Positions 41,238-54,806 of a DNA stretch of 64,000 nt are shown piece after piece. The position numbers were made by a program, and so were the translations under genes. The notes under the pieces are model-generated. The model was given only the letters and a program-made list of their open reading frames with translations, had not been told where the DNA came from and did no database searches. This stretch comes from Chlorokybus atmophyticus (Eukaryota; Streptophyta; Chlorokybophyceae; Chlorokybales; Chlorokybaceae). The DNA lies in NCBI GenBank assembly GCA_009103225.1, contig RHPI01001559.1:147744-211743 (forward strand), given 5' to 3'. Numbering within the stretch: position 1 is the first letter of the stretch; each line of letters starts with the position of its first letter.

Positions 41238-44200
41238 CTAATCGGTCACCCTAGAATCTCTTCTTAAGCTCTGCCTGATTCCTTTGAATATCAGACCCAA
41301 CGAGCGGCCAATCAGACTAACTAGCAAAAATGATGCGGCGTTGCTGGCTTTGGCAAATAGGCTGCGCGCGAGTGGCCAGAGTATGTCCGCGGCCTCCAAA
41401 CTGATGCTCACAAGCAGTTTCCTGAGCGACAACGACCTCATAAGTATACCCCAACCAATTGCCGTGCCATATGGATAAGACATACACGAGAGCACACGTA
41501 CCAGCCTGTGAATGCTTGAAGCTCTTCAATGCGCCGGACTGGAAGATACCGCTGGATGAGCTGCAGGGTGGTGGGAGGCTCCTCCGTTATATCAGTTGGG
41601 GTTCCGACCTGCAGAGTCCACAGCTCGTGCCGGTCTTCGCAGATGGCCACAACGGATGTAAAGTTGTCTTGCACCCAGTTGCGAAGCGCAACCTGCACAT
41701 CAGGTGCCTGATTACACCTCTGTGTTGGACTTGCAAAGTGAACATGCAAGCAACGTTGTACACATAAGCTGCTGAAAACACAGACGCATGTCTGTGAAGT
41801 GACGTGTGCTCACATGCTGTACTGTATAGAGCACAATAATCATAAGTACTTGACTGATGCGCCTTGTATCATGTTGCTGTGACTGTGCTGAGAGCCAGGT
41901 CATCAGTCAGTTCATTACCTGGTTGCGGAACCTCTCGATGGCGCGTGTGGAGGTGAGAGACGGGTGCGCTAGTGTGGGCAACTCAACGGAGTCACCAAGC
42001 ACGCCGAGAGCGAGCTGGCCGAGGTAGGCCGCTGCAGCATTGTTGGCAACATAGATAACAAGATCCTCAAGTACCGCGGACGCAAACAGCAGCGAGCTTG
42101 TTGTCAACTGCCCACCCGGCCTGCCACACGCACACATAAGCACACACGCACATGCGCAGCGCACAATGATTGGCCACGCAACATACTACAGCACAGCGCG
42201 ACACTCATCAAGGCCTGACTACGTTTCAAGAGAGACGGTTACCTTGCTTTGTCGAACTTCAGGAAATAGAGCAGGTCCGCGTACAACACGGCGCGGTCTG
42301 ATTGCAAAAGCGGCTCAGCGGCTGAGAGGGACTGCAGGGCGGTGACCGATTGCCGCAACAGTGCGAGGGACGTGTTCTGCGGCGATGATGTTGGTGGCTC
42401 CGTCTGAATCGCATCTGCAGTCCCTGCAGCAGAAGAGACATCTCCCTCTACTGGGACGACGTCCGCAAACTCGTACTCCAGCCATGTCTCGGTCGTATCT
42501 ATCGCACACTTCGTAAACAGATCTGTCACCACATCTATCCATGCTGTGTCCGCCTGACTAGTGTCCAATGCCGTCACCTAGGGAACATAGCAGCTTAACT
42601 CAGTAACAATATGAGAGGGAATAGTTTGTGTTGAACACAGCAGCTACCCAACTCTTGCATGCATGCACTGGGTGTTTATGCAGGTTGCACATGCATGCAC
42701 TCTCATAGGCATGTAGCTCAAGCCTGCATGCTGCAAGCTTGGTAGGTTTGCAGCTCATGCATACATGCACGCATGCAAGCCGCTATACATGCACCCACCA
42801 CAATTACCATCACGCATGCTTCTATGCGTGCGTGCATGTTGGTAATGATGCAACTTACAGCGGCCCGTACGCGCTCGTAGGATGTGGCGAGCAGCCGTTG
42901 GCGCGGCCACTCGGACAAGCCCTGCAGCGAAAGCTTTGGTGCGGCAGGGATGGCCGGCTCGGAAGTCTCGTCCTCCTCAAAACTGGACAGCAGCGGGGGC
43001 AGAGAGTTCGCCTCCGCGCCCTCTACCCTCTGCAGCTTCGCCGCGACGCTTTCCCACGCCTGCGCCGCAGTCGCAACCACGCGCTTACGCGGCCTAGTAG
43101 CGGCTGCGCCAATCAACCTGCTCGGACTGCAAGTAGCAAGAAGGTCAGCGCACCATTCTTACTGATGCTTTGAGAACACTTGTGTGTGTTTGATGCTAAT
43201 ATATACATGGCTACTCGTATGTGCAAAGGATGCATGTGTGCATGTGTGCATATGCATGTGTACACTGCGCCTGACATACGCTTGCATTAGTTCATACTGA
43301 CCGTTGGCATGCACATGTGTAATACAACCCCTTGCTGACTGAACATGTACAAGTGGACATGCGCGTGTATACACACGCGCCTGTTCACATGCGCGTGAAC
43401 ACATCTTTGCAAGCGTGCATGTGTATGTGTGTGCGTAACTGAGCGTGTGCATGCCTGTGTCTTTGTACGCGAAGTGATGCCCGTGTATACATTCACATAT
43501 AGTGAGATGCACCACGATCAGTGACACCCAATATTCAGCAAACGCACCTGCCTCTGCGTTGTTGTGCCGCGGCGCCTATGTCGGGCCGGACCTGGCCAAC
43601 GGCGGACTGCACGCGGCGGCGGGCAGCGCGCTTCTCGCTTGCAGCAATCTGTTCCTTCACCTCCTTCCGACCGCTCACCGACCCGCTCGCGTACGCGGTG
43701 AGCGCCGCCGCAGCCGCAAGCGCAGCCTGTATCGGTGTCAAGCTCCAGCTGCCGGACGCCAAGTTCTCCCTCAGCGCCTGGTTGGATTGTCGTTGGTGTT
43801 GGTGTTGTTGATGTGCAGTTGACAATGCAAGGATTTTGTTGCAGGAAAATTGGTATCGACCATGCATGTCGTGCGAGAGTGCATTGGGGTGAGAGCGTGC
43901 ACCTTCAACCATCACGTGTGGTGAATTAGAAGTGTTGGTTCATGAGGTTTTTACTTGCTAAACACAATGCTGCCTGTCATGAATTACTGGCTGTTAGCAC
44001 AGTTCAAGACTAACACCTGAATAACAGAGTGCAGATCAACAAAAGACAAGAACAACATGGGCGCGCATGGCATTGTGGTAATGCATCACCAGAGGACGCG
44101 ACAGAGTGCAAAATCCAATACTACTGGTATGTCCTGACATTAAGTTGAAATTATGGAATGCCCCACACATGCTAACCAGAGCATACCTTGCAACGGCCTA

Positions 44201-44604
44201 CACTGCGCTACCAAGGCCAGTTGGATGTCAAACAGCTTGTCGCTAAAGCACACGTCAAATTTTGCTGCTGAATGCAAGCCAATACAGCCAATATTCGTGA
44301 GACATGCATTGGTTGACTTGACCTCGCAGGTTCTTGCACTTACTTCAAGTGCGCCAGCCAAGGCGTCGCCTGCAGCGCTGCATTGCGCTGCGCCACCACG
44401 CAGAGGATAGCTGCCTGATCCTCCCTCATGTCGTCGCCGCCGCCGGCCTCCTTCACCTACTCGTCGCCGGCCACCTCCTTCTTGCGGCTGCTGCTGCAGC
44501 CAGCGCTCCTTGCGCTGTGCCTCGCGCAGCGCTGAGCCGCGCCGCCTAGCAGCCGGCGCCCAGCAGCCCGGACTGAGCAGCGCAGACTGGCATACCAAGC
44601 TCAT
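41238..44604 (-). CDS. Plastid-targeted DUF3685/Ycf55-like protein
   Basis: Seven phased exons give 561 residues: 44604-44344, 43777-43548, 43126-42859, 42577-42243, 42120-41919, 41707-41502, 41421-41238 (stop TAG). The N-terminus is Ala/Arg/Gly-rich and transit-like. A hydrophobic segment (IQAALAAAAALTAY) is followed by basic helices. The C-terminal 150 residues, VALRNWVQDNFTSVVAICED through RYLPVRRIEELQAFTGW and SFLLVSLIGRSLGLIFKGIR, resemble the C-terminal DUF3685 region of cyanobacterial and algal Ycf55-type proteins. That assignment comes from remembered family pattern, not a search. Function is unknown to me. The first exon is less certain: its donor (GTAAGT) and phase fit, but another exon could lie in the 566-bp first intron. 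Confidence 0.68.
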
Positions 44605-46534
44605 GCCCTGCTGCGCCCCACCGCCCACACCACCGCCACCGCCGCCGGCACTGTGGCCGCCTACCACTCCCCCAGCAGTGCCAACCACCTTCACTTGCAG
44701 TACATCAGCTGCACACAGCCTGCAAGTTGCAATGCGCAGCTTGCAGTGCTGCAACTTGCCTTCCGCAAGCTTGCGGACAGCAAGTGTACAGGATATGCGA
44801 GGTGCCAATGTGAGCATGCATACGGTAGAACAAAGGGGCCACAAAATAGTGCAAGCCAACCTGTAAGCAACCAACAATCAAGACAACTATTATCACACCA
44901 CAAATCTAACCACCTATACTACGGGGGCTGGACGTATGTGCATGCAAGAAGGCAGGGCAGCAGCTAGTGACAGTTGGCGCAGATTCTGTTAAACTACATG
45001 CAGAAAGGCAGAGGCAGACATAGGCTTCCAAAAGTACTTAACGACTTACATACGTATACTGTATGTAATTGTGCACGGTAAAAAGTGTGCTGCCAACAAC
45101 GCACTTTTCAACGTGCTCTTGCTTTCTTGCATGGTGTGCGCAATCAATGTGACGAACAACTGCAATGTATCGACAGCATGCACAACAATTGATGGTGATG
45201 CCTTCAAGCTACGTGGGTAGGTGCGCGTGATGTTGGTCCTTTTATTATTGACCTTATAGCCAACTTGCACAACAATCATCCTAAGCTTTCGGCGCAAACT
45301 AACATTAGTATATTGTAAAGCATGCGTACGACGATCCATTTGCAAACATCACTCCTTAAATTTTGATGAACTTTGTGCTCATTTTCATATTTAGCGTGAT
45401 CGTTTATATTGCAATGGCGTTAGAGTGGTAAGCATTTAACACATGTTCAATATTGCAAACATTAGATGTTAAACTTGCAGTACCTTGAATATTAAGTGAA
45501 AAGGGAGTTGAAATGTTAACTTACGGTTTAATCTATGAGCATTTCATGCACGCGCAGGTTGTCCATGTTTGCTTTGCCCACCGTTGGCGAGAATGTTGAG
45601 CTTGACATTACAAGTGCTTGTTGAATGTAAGAAGTGCTATGCGTTGTGTGCCAGATGATATATTTTAAAGAAATGCATGCGTGATGGATGGTGAGTTTAA
45701 GTATGAAGCATACATGTTTTGCATCTGATCGACTCTTATTATTGCCATGCTAAGCAGTAAAATATCTAACAACAACTAAAAGGCATTATGCTGCTTGGCT
45801 TCAGCATGGTCAACATAGCATGTTAATACTCATGAAAACGCAAAATACATGTTGAATAACAAAAACATGTTAAGCAAGGATATGTATCATACAATGCTTA
45901 TCCGCGGCCAAATGATGTGCAACACATCAATGCTGCTATACAAAGCTTTTTGTTAATATATATATCATTTGGATGTTTTATGTATCAAGTCAATGCCTGC
46001 TGCTGTTAGGATATTGTTCTATGATATATAGCAATATACTATTTTACATCATGGCTCGGGCTTGGATTGTTTTCTGTGCGTTAAGATACATATGACTTTA
46101 TTATGTCCAAAGTTTTGTAATTTACTGATACATATGTCATAATTGATTGATATCAACAGCATAAGCATTGCTCATCCACTAGCGCATTATGTTGGTGCGA
46201 ATTATCAGTCCACAACAAGTGTATAGATTTGTGGACCGGTCTTGAAATTCTACACATGCTTCCAGGTCAATTGTTCATTTAGGACAGGCTGCCACATGTC
46301 TTGTATGTTACAGTTGTGTCACAAGTTTTACCACCCTGGCGTGAGCAGTGTGCCCACTGAGCACCGCGTGCGTGTTCGCGCGCACAGTACCCTGCGGCGG
46401 CCAGTAAGCAAGCAGCTCGTGGCGCGTGGCGATCAGTTACGATGCTTGTGTTTCGTACCTTCAAGGTAGGTTGCTGGTGAGTTAACCCTGAGGTAAGTTA
46501 CGACTGGTAGCTTACCAGGTAAGTTACCTGTTAA

Positions 46535-46577
46535 GTCTTGGCAAGAGAGTTACCTGAGGTAACTCTCCTGCCAAGAC
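46535..46577. repeat. 43-bp hairpin
   Basis: GTCTTGGCA and GAGAGTTACC pair with GGTAACTCTC and TGCCAAGAC around a TGA loop, with minor bulges. The preceding 60 bp contain further short GGTAAGTTACC-type palindromes. Confidence 0.7.
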
Positions 46578-47954
46578 GCTTGGCCCAAACCTCTTAAGGT
46601 TGCCTAACCCAGAAAGCGACCATGAGGGCCCCCGTTTATCACCGCCACTAACCAGGTCTGCCGATCACCCAAACAAGTACGACGTAGCAGATGACAGTGT
46701 TCTTGCTCGCAAGTTACGTGTCCGGCTCGGGGTGTGGCGTATTTCGGGATACTCCGGCCAGGAGAGGAACGGCGTGGCGCGAGGTTCAAAGCAAGGTAGT
46801 AAGCCGCTGCATTCAAATCGTGCAGTGACAGCTGGCACTGGTGAAGGCGGCGGTGGGGACGGTGTTGGAGGCGGCGCAGGGGTAGGGGCTGGTGGTCTTC
46901 TTTTATGTCTGCAGTTGACGCCTTCCTTCACTGAGCGCTCGTCGTTCCGGCTGGGTTTCTTGCGTCCGACGAGAGTCACTGTCCCCAGCTGCAGCCTCAA
47001 ACCACTCGCACACAGCCTCAGGCCCAGGGCGCCAGCTACTTCTGGATCGGTTGAGCGTACAGCTTCTTTGACTCCATCCGCAGCTGGTAAGATGCGAAGC
47101 GGTTGGTTTCTAGGTTACAGTGCTGGCAGAGGCGGCACACTTTAAACTGATCCAGCGACAGATTGCGTTTGATGTGTTTTGAGTCAGCTTTCTGCCGTGC
47201 GGAAGTTATCGCATACATTCTTTTTGATCGTCAATGTGTCACACAGGCAATCCGCAGCTCTGCAATGTTTAGGTTTTGCCATTCCTCTACATGATGTTGC
47301 CAACTCCTGGGTTACCCAACTCACAGGCATTGTGCTGTGTAAGTAGAGAAGCCGCATGGCTGCACTAACAAGCACGCTCTGCTGATCCATTAGCTAAATG
47401 CCGGTGGTTGTAGCACCTGCTTCTCTTATCAGTGAATCTTGTTGCTTGGGAAGCGTGTAAAGGAGTACTAGCGTGCGCATGCAAGCACTGCAAGCACACA
47501 TCACTTATTTGTCTTACAAGGAAAGATTCGGTGGTCGGTGCATTCACGCGCAGTCGAAGGCACATCTGTACACATACGTATACCAGAGGTGTGTCATCGT
47601 AGTGCACATCGTGTCAAGCGGACTGTTGCCAGCACAACTGGTGGACTGTGATATGACGCTTACAAAGATGCTATGCTGAGGCAGTATTGCAAAAATAGTG
47701 GAGCTGTCAGATTGTGCGATATCAACGTAGGGTACTTTGTTTTGCATACGCTTGCACTGCATAATTGTAGACAAACAATTTCAGCAATGCGTGCGCCTTG
47801 TGAATCTTTGTCTGTGAACCATTGGTGGTTGCCCAGGCCGCATGGCACAAGACAGCCAGCTGCAGGTCTGCAAGGCTGGCTGTTGTTGGGGCTCGTCTGA
47901 TTGCTGGATGGCGTCAATTGAAAACCGGTTTTGCTGCTTGTAGTCACGTGGTCA

Positions 47955-47973
47955 GGTTTAGGGTTAGGGTTTA
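47955..47973 (+). other. Telomere-like motif
   Basis: GGTTTAGGGTTAGGGTTTA, about two and a half telomere-type units. The complement contains AAACCCTAA, the plant telo-box promoter element. It lies about 540 bp upstream of the NFKBIL1-like start codon. Confidence 0.5.
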
Positions 47974-48508
47974 TGGCTGCATCTGCCAGTGTGGAGCACA
48001 TGTGACGATGTGCAGTTTCACAGATGGGAGTATTAGCGTGTGTAGAGTGTAGTTTACCAGTGTGCTATTGTGATCAACTAGGTCTCACCACTCCTTCCTG
48101 GTTACTGAGCAGAATGTGTTTGGTGCTAGGCCGTTTGAGCATGGCAGATAGTGTGGGCGGTGTCTTGGATGGTGCAGCGTAATGCACGCTTTCAACCCTG
48201 CAAGACGAAGAACACAAAGCCAATTGGACGGCAGCACGGATTTTGCTGATTTGCAGGTATTCTGGGCAGGAATATCATCATCAACATCAAATTTGCTGAG
48301 TCATGCTGCACAGGCAGTATCCTCGTTGTGCACAAGAGTGTACTCACTGAAAAGACTAGATTTGTATGGTTGAAAAGAATACCATGATGATTGGTGTTGT
48401 TCATTACTTCTCGCATGGTTACAATGCTGGCGAACTTCATGCAAAGTACTATCTCTCATGTGTGACTTGTTGTTGCATATTTCCGTATCACAGCAGAACG
48501 GCTTGTTG

Positions 48509-51500
48509 ATGGGTGATGGCTACGCCGGCCAAGATGGATTGGTGCAGGTTGACGCTCACTCCCAGGCCAGTCCAAGCAAGGTATGTGGCCTGCACGTGAG
48601 CATGACACAGCAGAATAATAGAGTCGGCTTAACTGACCTTTTAGGCTGCATGCCTTTCTTGCGTTAGCTAGGAGGATTGCGGTCTGCTTGTCAACTGCAT
48701 CATCAGTTTGACTCGAGCTGCAATGGGCAGGGTGGCACAGACATCCGTCGCCGCGTTGCAGCAGTGACAGCCGGTGTGCAAGCCCGCCTGCGGAAGAAGT
48801 TTACAGCAGATGGACACTCACCCTCTGCAGCTGAAGGGTATACCGGTGGTTACCCGCAAATGCCACTCACACCAGATCTCCAGCGCAGCCAGACTAGCTC
48901 GGTGCCTGCGCATCAGGGCTTTGCGCAGCCGCAGGCATGGCAGACCCTGAATGGCATGCAGTATGGGGCGTCTGCTCCAGCACCACCAGTGCAACATCTG
49001 CCACCGCACTCCATCTCTCCACCTTTGCCCGAGTGGTCAGGTGCTGGAGCTCAAGGGCAAAGTATGTACGCGAGTGCCAGCCGCATTCCCCCTGGTTACG
49101 TATATGCCACAAATCGCCCCATTGCGATGTCCAATTCGGCCGTGCCTTCCTCTGTTCAGTTGGCTGCAGATGCAAACGGTAATCAGCTCTCCGCAGTTCG
49201 GGGACCAGATGGCCGTCTTCAGATTCAAGAAACACATCCTTCAGCAATGCCCCATCAGCAGCACAACATGGGCCAACAACCATACCCGAGTTCACAATTC
49301 CAGAATGGTGCATTTCCAAGTCCTGGTTATGCGCCTTCACCTCCATCTCCATCGACGCCTCCAACCAGTGCAAGTTCCGCGCCATCTCCCAGCGTAGACC
49401 TTGACCGCCTGCTTCGCGCAAAGCAGCAAGCGGCTATGAGAGCTGCTGAGTTGGAGAGAGCAAGGCGTGCCGCTGATGATGCAGCTCAAGAGTTGCAGAA
49501 ACTGATGGCTTCAAATTTCGCCACGAACACCTCCACTAGCCAGGTACATGCTGTTGCATTACCAACCACTCAGTTGGTCCAACTTCCATGATAGGTTGTC
49601 GTAGCAGGTGGCAGTGACGTTGCATTGAATTGGGTAGGTGCTCAGCCCAGGAGCTGATAAAGAAAACTGGTCTGGACATTTTGCTGCACAGAGTGCCAAG
49701 CGTGATGATGTTGGAATGCCCGTGCATGGGATGGAGCAGCAACAACAAGCAGCTGCTCATTACAACTGGGCCCAACCTGGACAACCTATGCAAATGCCCA
49801 ACAACAGGCACACATCTGGCGACTCACAAACAGGTCAGGCGTCCATTGGTGTTGTGCATGTCTCTATGTGCCAGTGGAGCAGCATGCTGCCCCTTTCAAG
49901 TTACTAATGTCAATGCGAGCCACTGGCTGAAAATCTTGTCACAGGTCCTACGTCATTTAGCCAAAACGCAGAGGCACCTGCAGTACATAGCATGGCACAC
50001 GCAGCAGAGCAGAGAAGGCGCGAACTGCAAGCAGCAGCCGCAGCCGCTTTGCAAGAACGCACAGCGAGAGAAACGACAGACCCTCGTTGGCAGGGGCAGA
50101 TGGTCACAGAGAGAAACCAACCTGCTTCTGTCGCTGTTGCACAAAACTTGCTTATGCCCCCGCAACAGTCTCCCATGTCTTCAGCAGCACAGCGGCAACA
50201 GATGGTGTCACCTATACGAGCGACACCAGCCAGCCAGGTGAGTCTTGGTGAACAATTGGTTGGTCTTGGTGTAGCTTGCATAGGATAGTGACCAAATGTT
50301 CTTACAACAGGGACCTCCATTGCCACCAGCCAAGCAAACAACAGACGTGCCATCCATGCAGCAAGAGAGAGAGGAGGCACGCAGGGTAGCGCGCATTGAA
50401 ATGGAACGGCGCGAGATGTTGCGCCGGCGCGAGATTGAGCGTCGGCAGAGGGAAGCTGCGGAGATTCAACGGCAACAGCAAGACAAGGTACATCTCTGCT
50501 CTAGATGATGTGTGGCCTCTGTGATGTTGAAGCACATAGCACTGTTGGCCTCATCATTACACAAAGTGCAATGCAAGCTGGAACACCTCTCGACAGCTGT
50601 TACGACTGCTGTATACTTGCATGAACCACAAAAGACTAGCACCAGTAAGCTGCAGTGCAGAAAGCTACTAGTACCAGGCGTGACAGGCACCGCGGCCACT
50701 AGTTGGCTGGGCGTAGGTTATTGGTTGTTTTGGTTGCACGCATGGCATCGCCTAAAGCAGACAAACTTGGAGTGCTCACGCTGGTACTTTGTGTTGCAGG
50801 CTGCTGCAGCCTTGCGCAGACAGCAAGAAGAAGAGGAGCAACAGCGTCGTGAAAGGATGGCGCAGGCGGAAGCTGCCAGGCGTGTCGCTGAACTAGAAGC
50901 CAAACAGCGACAAGCAGCTGAAGCAGCTGAAAAACTGCGCTTGGCCAAAGAGGAAGAACAGCGGCGCCTTGAAGAGGAAGCAAGGGCAAGAGCACTTGAA
51001 ATGGAGGTCAAGCGCAAAGAAGAAGAGGATGATGAGGACGAGTGGTGGTCATTGAGCGCAGCCAGGGTTCAAGCCCAAGCTGAAGAGAAACGCAAGGCTG
51101 AGGAGCAAGCCAGGAAGGAAGCAGAGTTGAAGCAGCCGCTGCCCTCACCACAGCCTGCAGCTACGACTGCAGATGGTGTTGCTGGCAATCGCAGCCAGGC
51201 AGCAAGTGACACCACAGTGCGTGAACTGAAGGAGTGGGAACGCATTGAGCTGGAGGTGCGCATGCATTTTCTGAAGGAAATCGGAGTTAAACAAGGTAAT
51301 CGTGTACAGGGTGGTGGCACAGTGAGCAGCAGCATACAAGAACGTGAGATTAGCACAGATGCTGCAGCTGAGCATGTGCCATCAGTTGCCGAAGAGACAG
51401 CTGAGGTTCTGGAGCAGCAGCGTGAGCAAGAAGAAAAGGAGAGGTTGCAAAGGGAGGAGCATCAGCGCATGGCAAAATCCTTGGAACAGCAGCGGCAGCA

Positions 51501-54047
51501 AGAAAAGGTCCAACAAGAAAAGGAAAAGCGCGCTGCTGAGGAGCGGGAAATTGCCCGGCAGGAGGCGCGGCGACGGATTGCATTGCTTGAGCGTGCTGAA
51601 AGTGAGCGAGCTCAACGGATGCTGGAGAAGGAGCGCCTTGAAAGAAACCAAGCTGCCTCACAGTGGCTGGACATGCAAGCTTCACAGGCTGCCAGAGAAG
51701 CTGCTCGCAAAGCTGATGCTGAAAGGAAGGAGGCAGAGGCACGTGAAAGGATCAAAGCGGAGAAGGAGAGGTTGGAAAAGGAACGGCTGCAGCAGGAGCT
51801 CAAGGAACTGGAACGGGTAGAGCTTGAGAAGTTGGAGCGTGCAACGAGGGAGGAAGAGCGTCGCAAGGCAGAGCATGCACAACGGCTCGAGAAGGAGAGG
51901 CTGGAAAAGGCAAGATTGCAACAGGGGCGTGAACGGCAGGAGCGCCTGCAGCAGGAGCGCCAAGCCAAAGAGGTTGCAGAAAGGGAAGAGGATGCGCGCA
52001 GGCAGCAAGAGCTCCGTGCCAAAGCCCTTGCCGAAAGGGAGGAGCGTCTCCGCAAGCAGCAGGAAGAGGAGCGGCTGGAACAAGAGCGCAAGGAACACGA
52101 GCGTCAACGTGCCCAGCAGGAGGAGCTACGCGCCAAAGAGCTGGCGGAACGGCAACTGCGTCAACAGGAAGAAGAGCGGTTGGAACAAGAGCGCCTGCAC
52201 GCACAAGAGTTGGAACGGAAACGCCTTGCTGAAGGAAAGGCAAAAGGGGAGCAGGAGGCAGCACAGAAGCGGCTGGAGGCAGAACACAAAGCAAAATTGG
52301 AACAAGAACGGAAAGAGCAGGTACAAGGTTGCAGGGTGCTGCCCGCTTATGTTTGTGGCGTTGCCCTGTTTTGTTGAGGTTCTGCAGTTGTGTACTGACT
52401 GGGTCCTAACAACGTCCTGTAGGAGCGAGCACACAAGCAGCACATGGAGCGAGAGCTGTTGGCTCAGCTGCAACGTGAGCGCCTGGCCGCACAGAGGCAG
52501 GAGATGGAGCAGCGGGAGAGGGCGAAAAGGGAAGCAGAGGAGCGTGCACGTCAGGAAGCCGAGAAGGAGCGAGGCAAAGCTGCTCAGAAAGAGCGCGAAC
52601 AAATGGAGTATCTGCAGGCAGAAAGGGCTAAGGAGGCTGCAAAGGAGCAACAGCGTGTGATTGAGGAGCGGTACGAGCGTGAAGCTGCCGCACATCGTGA
52701 AAAGGAGCGCGTCATGCGAGAGCTGTCTGATCGCAGGGCTGCTGCGGCATCGGCTTCAGCATCATCACCAGTTGGCAGGCCAGGTCCTGCATCACGACCC
52801 CCTGCAAGTGGTGTCAGCACACCACCGAGCAACATGGATCCGTATGTGGACCAGATGTGGGGTCAGTGGGCAGATCAGGCGGGCAGCCGTACAGTGCATG
52901 ACAACTACCAACCTCAGTTTGGCCAAGATTATGGCAACGGCGTTGAACCTCAGGGCACCTGGGTGAAAATGCCAGCAAGACCCCCACCGCCACCACCGGT
53001 AAGTGAACATTGCAACCATGCATTGATGGGAGATCAGCACATCATATGCGTGCTTATAAGAGTTGGAACTGGTATATTTTCTTGTATGTAACTGTCGCTG
53101 GTCACAGGTTTCTGTTCAACAAGCGGCTGCCGCTGCGCGCGCGGAGCAGCAAAGCAGAGTTGCTGCTGCCGCTGCAGCTGCTAATGATGCTGAGGCTGAG
53201 CGGTGGAGAAAGGCAGCAGAAGCGCAACAGCAGGCAGAAAAGTTGCGGCAAGAGAAAGAAGACGCACAGCGCCAGGCCGCCGCTGCTGCGGCGCAGGCAC
53301 AGAAGCAGGCAAATGCAGCGATGGCGGCAGCTGCAGCAGAAGCAGAGCGCAGGCGCCGAGAGCGCCATAATGAGCAGGCTTCCGCGGCTTCTGCTGCTGC
53401 AGACAGGGCAAGGAACAAGATGCAGCAGGATGCAGAACGGCGTGCACGGGAAGCGGCTCAAAGACAACAGCAAGTAAGCGCACCAATGCGCAGTTGAACA
53501 GGCACTTTGCACAGTCATCTGCTGATATATGCGTGAGACCCCTTGTACGTGTGCATGTGTCTGTCGCGCACTAATTCACCCAGTGTTGTCTTTCTGCCAC
53601 TGACTGCTCGACTTGTATTAGGAGGCGGCTGCTCGTGCACATCAGCAGCAACAAGAGTTCTTTTCCCAGTTCTCGAGTGGACCGCAGTATGGCGTACCAC
53701 CGCAGCTGCAGCCTTTCGGTGCTACCATGCAGCAGCCAGCACTATCCGTGCAGCTGGCTGGGTATGAAGAACGGTGGAAAACATTCAGAGCCACTCCACC
53801 TGCCACAATATCTTTCAATGATGTCCCGTGGCCACCTTCACCAGACAATCCCTTGTGTCTTCTACCTGGTGACGACATGGATGTCGTCAAGAAAAAGGTG
53901 AAGGATGCTGTGCTGCGCTGGCACCCTGACAAGTTTCAGCAGCGCTTCTCAGGCAAGCTCATAGAGCATGAAAAGGAGCGCATCATGAAAGCCGTCAGCC
54001 ACATTTTCATCTCGGTCAACGAGGAGAAGACCAAGTGGTTTTTGTAG
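48509..54047 (+). CDS. Giant coiled-coil protein with NFKBIL1-like C-terminus
   Basis: Nine phased exons give 1,479 residues: 48509-48580, 48731-49543, 49638-49833, 49945-50237, 50311-50487, 50800-52320, 52423-52998, 53108-53473, 53622-54047. Residues about 25-450 are Pro/Gln/Ser-rich and disordered. About 450-1300 is an almost continuous Glu/Arg/Gln/Ala coiled coil (E, R, K heptads), mostly in one 1,521-nt exon. The last 100 residues, containing WKTFRATPPATISFNDVPWP and AVLRWHPDKFQQRF, then ERIMKAVSHIFISVNEEKTK, match the conserved C-terminal block of NF-kappa-B inhibitor-like protein 1 (RWHPDKF). No ankyrin repeats are seen, unlike animal NFKBIL1. The ATG at 48509 is the first convincing one, but an upstream coding exon is possible because an acceptor-like CACAG lies 15 nt before it. 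Function is unknown; NFKBIL1 relatives have been linked to RNA processing, and that role here is inference. Confidence 0.8.
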
Positions 54048-54806
54048 TATTGTCCTACACAATTGCTTGTTGATTGCTCGTAACACTTATGTGTAAATAT
54101 TGTGTTGCCATTGTTAGCTTTGGTACTGCGGCTATCGTTGGTTGGGTATCGTTTGTACGGCTTGAGGTGACATGATTGCCATGTTTAAATGATGGGTAAG
54201 CTCTCCAATAGCAGGTTTTCCAAGTGAAACCTTGTCAATGACACGCAGTGTTCCTGACATGCCTACATCGTGTCTTCGAATACAATTTTTATGCAGTTAT
54301 TATTGCAGCTTGCAGCTTTGCTGAAGCTCATTTTTGGTAGCCTCCGAAGTCAAGTTCTCCTTTGATGTGCCAGTGTCATGGTGTGACAGTGACGTGTGGA
54401 CACGCGTTTGAGTGTGCGAAATGTGCTGTGGGCTGCATGGCGTGCTCACAACACATGCACTGTAGCCTATGAACAACGCTCTGCTTGTCGAGCAAGAATT
54501 CCGACCTTGTCCACAACTTAGAAACAAGTTGCAGTACCTTTGATTGCGCCCAATACCACAAGCTCCTACGGACTACCAAGCTGTAGATGCTTACACTGTT
54601 GACCTTCTTGACGATTGCAACATCTGCGTAACCCGAGCATCTTGATGACATCATCACGCAACGTGCACAGTCTGCCGTCTGGCAGGGCATGTGACATACG
54701 ACGACGACCACAAGTTTGTCATCAACACTCAAGGCTAGTTTTGGCGAGCTTTTCTTTGATACACCGGTGGCGGCGGCGGCGGCGGCAGCAGAGTGCTGCT
54801 GTCGCC
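54048..54806. other. Interval between the NFKBIL1-like gene and the F-box copy
   Basis: Holds the 3' UTR of the previous gene and a GGC repeat (about 54769-54787) just before the F-box ATG. No other gene seen. Confidence 0.45.

Larger units (their letters stand above)
44605..48508. other. Large intergenic interval
   Basis: No gene is firmly supported. 45000-46240 is AT-rich and empty. A minus-strand frame at 47047-47218 ending KVCRLCQHCNLETNRFASYQ has a CxxCxxC-like pattern and a possible acceptor, but no partner exon was found. A plus-strand frame at 46600-47145 is Gly/Arg/Pro-rich and unconvincing. The right part must contain the 5' region of the NFKBIL1-like gene. Confidence 0.4.

Noticed and set aside
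46600-47145. 181-codon Gly/Arg-rich plus-strand ORF
   Set aside because: No start context, splice signal or domain; the complementary strand gives an equally long Pro-rich ORF.
50699-53518. Numerous 80-190 codon minus-strand ORFs rich in Leu, Ser and Pro
   Set aside because: Antisense shadows of the Glu/Arg/Gln coiled-coil exons.
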